Below are positions 6,631 to 11,470 of a DNA stretch of 11,470 bases, piece after piece. The notes under the pieces are model-generated. The model had not been told where the DNA came from and did not search any database. It was given only the letters and a program-made list of their open reading frames with translations. The position numbers were made by a program, and so were the translations under genes. Source of the stretch: Phytoactinopolyspora endophytica (lineage in GTDB: Bacteria; Actinomycetota; Actinomycetes; Jiangellales; Jiangellaceae). The stretch is taken from the NCBI RefSeq assembly GCF_004138495.1, contig NZ_ML142862.1, forward strand, positions 122,816-134,285, in the 5' to 3' direction. Numbering within the stretch: the stretch's first letter is position 1; every line of letters starts with the position of its first letter.

Positions 6631-7167
6631 ATGGCTACCACGACGGGCGGCGCCGGTGTCTCCACCGAGATCAACGGACTAGAGTCCGATCTCGGCTGGG
6701 CGCTCGGCCGCGTCTTCCGGGCCTACGTCAAGATGTTCGACGCCGCTTTCGACCAGCTTCCCGGTGGGCCTCGCGGGTTTCACATCCTCACGGCCACCAC
6801 CAAGGCCGCGCCGCGCAACCAGCTGGCACTTGCGCAGCACCTCGGCGTGGACCGCACCGTCATGACCTACCTCCTCGACGACCTGGTCGAGGCAGGGCTC
6901 GTCGAGCGTCAGGCTGATCCCACAGACCGCCGCGCCCGTCTTGTCGTCGCCACGGAGCGGGGCCGAGAGCTGCAGCAACGCCTGGAGAGTCACCTCGCCG
7001 CCGCCGAAGACCACTTGCTCTCCTCGCTCGACGAAGCCGGGCGGTCAACGCTGCGTGTCCTTCTCCGGCAGGTCGCCGAACGTGTGCAGGATCTCGACCC
7101 AGTCGTCAACACCTGCGACGTCGTCGAGGACATCCGCCGCGAACTAGGGGTGTCCGACACGTCCTAG
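6631..7167 (+). CDS. MarR-family winged-helix transcriptional regulator
   Basis: This 178-residue protein has the MarR layout: an N-terminal dimerisation helix (about 15-43), then the winged helix-turn-helix NQLALAQHLGVDRTVMTYLL (about 63-82) with the recognition helix at about 73-86. The wing carries the family's DxRxR-type motif (DPTDRRARLV, 96-105), and long C-terminal helices (about 110-175) complete the dimer interface. MarR proteins bind DNA as dimers, and most are released by small phenolic or oxidative ligands; the ligand here cannot be read from sequence. It is divergent from the LLM-hemerythrin oxidoreductase, with a 9-bp inverted repeat between them, so local control of that gene and of itself is likely. 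The ATG at 6631 follows a -10-like TAGACT with no ribosome site, suggesting a leaderless message. It ends 25 bp from the convergent nucS. Confidence 0.9.
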   Translation: MATTTGGAGVSTEINGLESDLGWALGRVFRAYVKMFDAAFDQLPGGPRGFHILTATTKAAPRNQLALAQHLGVDRTVMTYLLDDLVEAGLVERQADPTDRRARLVVATERGRELQQRLESHLAAAEDHLLSSLDEAGRSTLRVLLRQVAERVQDLDPVVNTCDVVEDIRRELGVSDTS

Positions 7168-7192
7168 GCGGCAATACGGACGTTCGATCCGG

Positions 7193-7855
7193 TTAAAAGA
7201 GCCGATCCGACGGGTCGTCGACGCCGCGCAGCGCGTTGTAGTCGACGGTCACGCAGGTGATGTCCCGGTCGTTCGCCAGTGTCCGCGCCTGGGGTTTGAT
7301 CTCCTGGGCGGCGAAGACGCCACGGACCGGGCTCAGCTGCGGATCCCGGTTGAGCAATTCGAGGTATCGGGTCAGCTGCTCCACGCCGTCGATCTCGCCA
7401 CGACGCTTGATCTCGACCGCGACGGTGGCCCCGGAGGCGTCACGACAGAGCAGGTCCACCGGCCCGATCGGAGTCGGATATTCGCGACGCACCAACCGCC
7501 AGCCGTCGCCGAAGGTCGTCACGTTCTCAGCCAGTAGCCGCTGCAGGTGCGCCTCGACGCCGTCCTTCTCCAATCCGGGGTCGACGCCCAGCTCGTGAGA
7601 CGAGTCATGCAGGATCTCGTCGATCTCGATGACCAGCCGGTCATCGGTCTTCGTGCTCTGCACGGTCCAGGCATCGCCGTCCTCGACCAGCGTGCACGGT
7701 GGACTCATCCAGTTCAGCGGCTTGTAGGCACGGTCGTCGGCGTGGATGGAGACCGAGCCGTCCGCCTTGACGAGAATCAGCCGCGTGGCCAACGGCAGGT
7801 GAGCCGTCAACCGGCCGGCATAGTCGACCTGGCAGCGGGCGATGACGAGACGCAT
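7193..7855 (-). CDS. nucS: mismatch-specific endonuclease NucS/EndoMS
   Basis: This 220-residue protein belongs to the NucS/EndoMS family, which replaces MutS-MutL in most actinobacteria. It cuts both strands at mismatches, chiefly G-T, G-G and T-T, and keeps mutation rates low. The N-terminal dimerisation/DNA-binding domain (about 1-110) includes R42 and W49. The C-terminal nuclease domain has the PD-(D/E)xK set: D134 (GPVDLL), E148 and K150 (VAVEIKRRG), with Q160 and Y164 (EQLTRY). The extreme C-terminus DRLF fits the sliding-clamp-binding tail known for the mycobacterial enzyme. Length is normal. The ATG at 7855 is 11 bp after the dnaE2 stop, and no ribosome site is visible, so coupling to dnaE2 or a leaderless message from the TAGCGT at about 7864-7869 is possible. 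In the genomes I know best nucS lies near the ATP synthase genes, so this context is unusual. Confidence 0.95.
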   Translation of the reverse strand: MRLVIARCQVDYAGRLTAHLPLATRLILVKADGSVSIHADDRAYKPLNWMSPPCTLVEDGDAWTVQSTKTDDRLVIEIDEILHDSSHELGVDPGLEKDGVEAHLQRLLAENVTTFGDGWRLVRREYPTPIGPVDLLCRDASGATVAVEIKRRGEIDGVEQLTRYLELLNRDPQLSPVRGVFAAQEIKPQARTLANDRDITCVTVDYNALRGVDDPSDRLF

Positions 7856-7866
7856 GACGACTGACG

Positions 7867-10800
7867 CTATCGGAAGTCGCGGCTGCCCGTGCTACCGGTC
7901 ACCTTCAACGGTGCCAGCCGGATGGCGAGCAGGTTGACCGCGCCGTCGTTGCGCTCCAGCTTGCCATCGACGACGACGGCGGTCGACTCCAGCGCTATCC
8001 TGCGCTGACGCTGCCACACGCCCGGTGGGCAGATGACGTTGACCATGCCGGTCTCGTCCTCGACGTTCATGAACACGACGCCGCCCGCCGTGGGAGGACG
8101 CTGCCGGTGGGTGATCAAGCCGCCGATCAGCAGCCGTTTCCCGTCGTCAAGGTCGCGCAGATCGACCGCCCGCACTGCGCTCCACTCGTTCAGCTGATCC
8201 CGGACGTGCTGCACCGGGTGGCTGTCCGGCGAGACACCGGTGGCCCAGAGGTCCGCGAAGGTCTGCTCCACCGCCGTCATCTGCGGAAGCGACGGAGCGT
8301 CGACCCCCGGCATCGTTCCGGGCAGCTGGCCGGGCTTGTCATGCGACAGCGCGCCGACCGCCCAGAGCGCCTCTCGACGGTCGAGCCCGAAGCACCCGAA
8401 GGCCCCCGCGGTGGCCAGCGACTCGAGCGCGGCCAACGGCACCCGGGCCCGCCGGACCAGATCGGCGATGTCGTCGTACGGCCGTTCGTCGGCGATCCGC
8501 TGGGCGACCTCCTTGCCAAGCCCACGCACCGTCGACAGGCCCACGCGGATGGCGGGCTGGTCATCGGCCGGCGCATGCGGATGGTCGGACTCGACGGGGA
8601 GGTCTTCCTCCAGCGTCGCCTTGACGTCGCTGGCGTTGATGTCGACGCCGCGGATGGTCACCCCATGCCGTCGCGCGTCGTCGACCAGCGTCTGCGACGA
8701 GTAGAAGCCCATCGGCTGGTTGTTGAGCAGCGCGGTGGTGAACACCGCCGGGTAGTACCGCTTCAGCCAGGCGCTGGCATAGACGAGGTAGGCGAAGCTG
8801 TAGGCATGTGACTCGGGGAAGCCGTAGCTGGCGAAGCCGAACAGCTTGCCGTAGATGTCCTTGGCGACGTCCTCCGAGATGCTGTTCTCTGCCATGCCGC
8901 CGAGTAGGCGGTCTCGGAGTCTCTCGATGCGCTCCTCGGAACGTTTCGAACTCATCGCCTGCCGCAAGTGGTCGGCTTCCCTTGGGGAGAACCCGGCGCA
9001 CTCGATGGCGAGCTGCATCATCTGCTCCTGGAACAGAGGCACCCCAAGTGTCCGCTCGAGTGCGGGCTCCATGCTCTCGTGCGGGTATTCGATGTCTTCT
9101 TCGCCGTTCTTGCGCTTGATATACGGATGGACTGAGCCGCCCTGGATCGGTCCCGGCCGGATCAGGGCCACCTCGATCACCAGGTGGTAGAAATTGCGCG
9201 GCTTCAGCCGGGGCAGCGTCGCCATCTGGGCTCGTGACTCGACCTGGAAGACGCCCACCGTGTCGGCGTCGCACAGCATGTCGTACACGGCCTCGACTTC
9301 TCCGGGGACGTCGTGCAGTGAATGGTGGATCCCGTGGTGCTCGGCGAGGAGATCGAACGACTCCCGCAGCGCCGACAGCATGCCGAGACCGAGCAGGTCG
9401 AACTTGACCAGGCCGGCGGCCGCGCAGTCGTCCTTGTCCCACTGCAGAACACTCCGGCCCGGCATGGTCGCCCACTCGACCGGGCAGACCTCTCCCACCG
9501 GCCGGTCGCAGAGCACCATGCCGCCGGAATGGATGGACAGATGCCGCGGCAGCCGAAGCATCCGGTAGACCAGCTCGACGACGTCGTCTGGAATGCCGAT
9601 CTCGTCGGAGATCGGCTCATGATGACCGATGTGCTTCGACCACCCGTCGACCTGACCCGGGCTGTAGCCCAGCGCCCGGGCGACATCGCGCAGCGCCATC
9701 CGTAGCCGGTAGGTGTTGACGTTGGCTACCTGCGCCGCCTTGTGCCGCCCGTACTTGTCGTAGACATGCTGGATGACCTCCTCGCGCCGGGCGTTCTCGA
9801 TGTCGATGTCGATGTCCGGCGGACCGTCGCGGTCCTGCGTGAGGAAACGCTCGAAGAGCAGGCCGTACCTGATCGGGTCGACGGCCGTGATGCCCAGCGC
9901 ATAGCACACGGCAGAGTTGGCCGCTGAGCCCCTGCCCTGGCAGAGAATGCCCTTGTTCTGGCAGAACCGAATGATCTCGTAGACGATCAGGAAGTAACCG
10001 GGGAAACCCAGCTCCTCAATGACGTCGAGCTCGCGCTCGATCTGCTGGTACGCCTTCTCGGTGTCCGGGCTACGAGGGCCGTACCGGTTCCGTGCACCTT
10101 CTTCGGCCTTCACACGCAGGTAGCTGGCGTCGGTATGGCCTTCGGGGACCTCGCGCTCCGGCAGTTGGGGGGCGATGAGCTTGATGTCGAACGCACACGC
10201 CCGCCCCAGCTCAGCGGTGGCCTCCCGGACTCCGGGGTACCGGCTGAGCCGCTCCTCCATCTCGACGCCGTTGCGTACGTGTGCCGTGCCGTTCGCGGGC
10301 AGCCAGCCGGCCATCTCCTCCAGGCTGCTGCGGGCGCGGACGGACGCCAGCACCTGGGCGAGATCGGCGTCGGCCGGGGACGCGTAGTGCACATTGTTCG
10401 ACGCGACCACGCCGACGCCCACGTGCTGGGCGAGCTCGAACAGCGTGTCATTGCGCTCGTCGTCGAGCGGCTGGTCATGGTCGATCAGCTCGACGAAGAC
10501 GTTCTCGATGCCGAACATGTCGACCAGGCGCCGTAGCTCCTTCTCCGCCGCATCGGCCCCATCCCTCTCCAGCGCCGCTGGCACGAGGCCCTTGCGGCAG
10601 CCGGTCAGGACTGCCCAATGGCCGTCGTGCCGCTCCGCCAGCTCATCCAGGTCATAGGCCGGGCGACCTTTCTCCCCTGCCATATGGGCCTCGGTGATGG
10701 CGCCGGCGAGCCGGCCATACCCTTCCGGGTCTCTGGCCAGGACGAGTAGATGGTGACCCTCGGGATCGGGGACGCCGGCCTGCCTGGCCCTCAACTCCAG

Positions 10801-11166
10801 ACTGAGCTCGGCACCGAAGGCGGTCCGCAGCTCCCGTCCGGACTGCTCGCACACATCACGCACCGCTTCGGCGAAGCGCACGACCCCATACATGCCGTCA
10901 TGATCGGTAATGGCCAGTGTCTCGACGCCCTGCATGATCGCCTCGACTGCCAACGCCTCAGGCTCCGACGCACCGTCCAAGAAGCTGTACGCGGAGTGGC
11001 AGTGCAACTCAGCCCAGGCTGGCCCGGTGTACTTGGGAAGCCCAGGCGCCGCGTTCACTTCCCTTACTTCCCTAGGAAGCTTCTCCCCATCGCTGCGCCA
11101 ACCGCTACCCCACGACAGGGCTCGTTCGAACTCCCGCCAGGGAATGTTCGGGTTATGCCATCCCAT
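7867..11166 (-). CDS. dnaE2: error-prone DNA polymerase III alpha-like DnaE2 (ImuC)
   Basis: This 1099-residue C-family polymerase extends across damaged templates and is the main source of damage-induced mutation in mycobacteria, working with ImuA' and ImuB. An N-terminal [17 protein letters not shown] is typical of DnaE2. The PHP domain (about 50-330) follows, with H55/H57 (ELHCHSAYS), TDHD at 87-90 and E120. The palm/fingers have catalytic D451 and D453 (GPPDIDID) and D590 (LVKFDLLGL). Helix-hairpin-helix DNA binding is at about 870-925 and an OB fold at about 1010-1085. It ends with the family-typical SRDFR. The ATG at 11166 has GAGG 5 nt upstream. The gene is 18 bp downstream of an HNH gene and 11 bp upstream of nucS. 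No imuA' or imuB gene is in the window, and I saw no LexA box close to it. Confidence 0.96.
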   Translation of the reverse strand: MGWHNPNIPWREFERALSWGSGWRSDGEKLPREVREVNAAPGLPKYTGPAWAELHCHSAYSFLDGASEPEALAVEAIMQGVETLAITDHDGMYGVVRFAEAVRDVCEQSGRELRTAFGAELSLELRARQAGVPDPEGHHLLVLARDPEGYGRLAGAITEAHMAGEKGRPAYDLDELAERHDGHWAVLTGCRKGLVPAALERDGADAAEKELRRLVDMFGIENVFVELIDHDQPLDDERNDTLFELAQHVGVGVVASNNVHYASPADADLAQVLASVRARSSLEEMAGWLPANGTAHVRNGVEMEERLSRYPGVREATAELGRACAFDIKLIAPQLPEREVPEGHTDASYLRVKAEEGARNRYGPRSPDTEKAYQQIERELDVIEELGFPGYFLIVYEIIRFCQNKGILCQGRGSAANSAVCYALGITAVDPIRYGLLFERFLTQDRDGPPDIDIDIENARREEVIQHVYDKYGRHKAAQVANVNTYRLRMALRDVARALGYSPGQVDGWSKHIGHHEPISDEIGIPDDVVELVYRMLRLPRHLSIHSGGMVLCDRPVGEVCPVEWATMPGRSVLQWDKDDCAAAGLVKFDLLGLGMLSALRESFDLLAEHHGIHHSLHDVPGEVEAVYDMLCDADTVGVFQVESRAQMATLPRLKPRNFYHLVIEVALIRPGPIQGGSVHPYIKRKNGEEDIEYPHESMEPALERTLGVPLFQEQMMQLAIECAGFSPREADHLRQAMSSKRSEERIERLRDRLLGGMAENSISEDVAKDIYGKLFGFASYGFPESHAYSFAYLVYASAWLKRYYPAVFTTALLNNQPMGFYSSQTLVDDARRHGVTIRGVDINASDVKATLEEDLPVESDHPHAPADDQPAIRVGLSTVRGLGKEVAQRIADERPYDDIADLVRRARVPLAALESLATAGAFGCFGLDRREALWAVGALSHDKPGQLPGTMPGVDAPSLPQMTAVEQTFADLWATGVSPDSHPVQHVRDQLNEWSAVRAVDLRDLDDGKRLLIGGLITHRQRPPTAGGVVFMNVEDETGMVNVICPPGVWQRQRRIALESTAVVVDGKLERNDGAVNLLAIRLAPLKVTGSTGSRDFR

Positions 11167-11171
11167 GAGGA

Positions 11172-11175
11172 CCTC
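11172..11175 (-). promoter_or_regulatory. ribosome binding site of dnaE2
   Basis: GAGG on the minus strand, 5 nt before the ATG at 11166, in the 18-bp gap after the HNH gene. It supports the annotated start, which also matches the known DnaE2 N-terminus. Confidence 0.55.
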
Positions 11176-11184
11176 GATGTTCGC

Positions 11185-11470
11185 TTAGAAGGGCGGGATG
11201 TCGGGTTCGGTTGGTTCCCTCGCTGGGGGTGGGTCGGGTTCGGGTGTCGGTAGCGCGACGCGAGGAAGCCTCACGATCTGCTGGTGACCGGTGGGACTGG
11301 TCCAGCGCTGCACTCCGGGCTCGAGCTGCTCGACCGTCCATCCGGCACGGTGTTTCTGCAGATGACAGGTCTTACACAACAGCGAGCAGTTGCAGGCCGA
11401 GGTGGGTCCTTGCGGGTAGGGCACCCGGTGGTCGATCTCGCATCGGTAGGCGGGCTGGTGGCAGCCGGGC
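11185..11470 (-). CDS. HNH endonuclease of the DUF222/13E12 type, C-terminal part only
   Basis: The frame is open to the right window edge and only the last 94 or so codons are visible. It holds an HNH nuclease module: CEIDHRVPYPQGPTSACN with the Asp-His pair at codons 11428-11433, the central Asn at 11389-11391, then LLCKTCHLQKH with its terminal histidines at 11362-11364 and 11350-11352. Two CxxC-like pairs around the module probably bind zinc. A proline-rich tail ends at the TAA at 11185-11187. This arrangement is that of the large multicopy DUF222/13E12 repeat proteins of actinobacteria, whose function is unsettled and which are often thought to be mobile. It lies 18 bp upstream of dnaE2 on the same strand, so it may share a transcript, or simply be a recent arrival that separates dnaE2 from its original promoter. 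Confidence 0.85.
   Translation of the reverse strand, partial: PGCHQPAYRCEIDHRVPYPQGPTSACNCSLLCKTCHLQKHRAGWTVEQLEPGVQRWTSPTGHQQIVRLPRVALPTPEPDPPPAREPTEPDIPPF

Noticed and set aside
5778..6917. 379-residue open frame on the plus strand
   Set aside because: It runs antisense through the LLM-hemerythrin gene, across the regulatory gap and out of frame into marR; the composition is low-complexity Arg/Pro-rich.
7175..7190. short hairpin CGGA-CGTTCGA-TCCG between the convergent marR and nucS genes as a terminator
   Set aside because: The stem is only 4 bp with a 7-nt loop and no T-run on either strand, so it is too weak to call.
11124..11131. GTTCGAAC palindrome as a LexA box for dnaE2
   Set aside because: It lies inside the dnaE2 coding region (Phe-Glu-Arg codons) and lacks the four-base spacer of the actinobacterial SOS box (GAAC-N4-GTTC).

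Overview
The window is high-GC DNA from an actinobacterium. The evidence is a NucS-type mismatch endonuclease, a DnaE2 mutasome polymerase, a luciferase-like (probably F420-dependent) oxidoreductase, a DUF222/13E12-type HNH protein end, and a pSAM2-style integrative element. The genus cannot be fixed from the sequence alone.

Left part (about 1-3530): the right-hand end of an actinobacterial integrative and conjugative element (AICE). In order, all on the plus strand: the last 51 codons of a probable FtsK/Tra-type DNA translocase, a 93-residue small protein, a RepSA-type replication initiator, a 61-residue excisionase and a 417-residue tyrosine integrase. The first three overlap by ATGA, xis and int follow with short gaps, and a 37-codon reading frame overlaps the int stop. 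The set supplies excision (Xis, Int), replication of the excised circle (RepSA) and transfer (translocase). No tRNA gene lies beside int. The first chromosomal feature is instead the 3' end of lpdA, which carries a small perfect inverted repeat over its stop codon, so the element may sit in the 3' end of lpdA.

Middle part (about 3533-7167): lpdA (dihydrolipoyl dehydrogenase, minus strand), preceded on the same strand by a gene fusing a luciferase-like monooxygenase to a hemerythrin domain. A divergent marR-family gene follows. The 91-97 bp between the fusion gene and marR contains a 9-bp perfect inverted repeat overlapping the putative marR -10 box, a good candidate operator for control of both genes.

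Right part (7193-11470, all minus strand): the C-terminal end of an HNH endonuclease (cut by the window edge), dnaE2 and nucS, with gaps of 18 and 11 bp. A mutagenic translesion polymerase and the actinobacterial mismatch-repair endonuclease are thus probably co-transcribed, which is the most unusual arrangement here. No gene-free stretch longer than about 100 bp is present, and no rRNA, tRNA or CRISPR array was seen.
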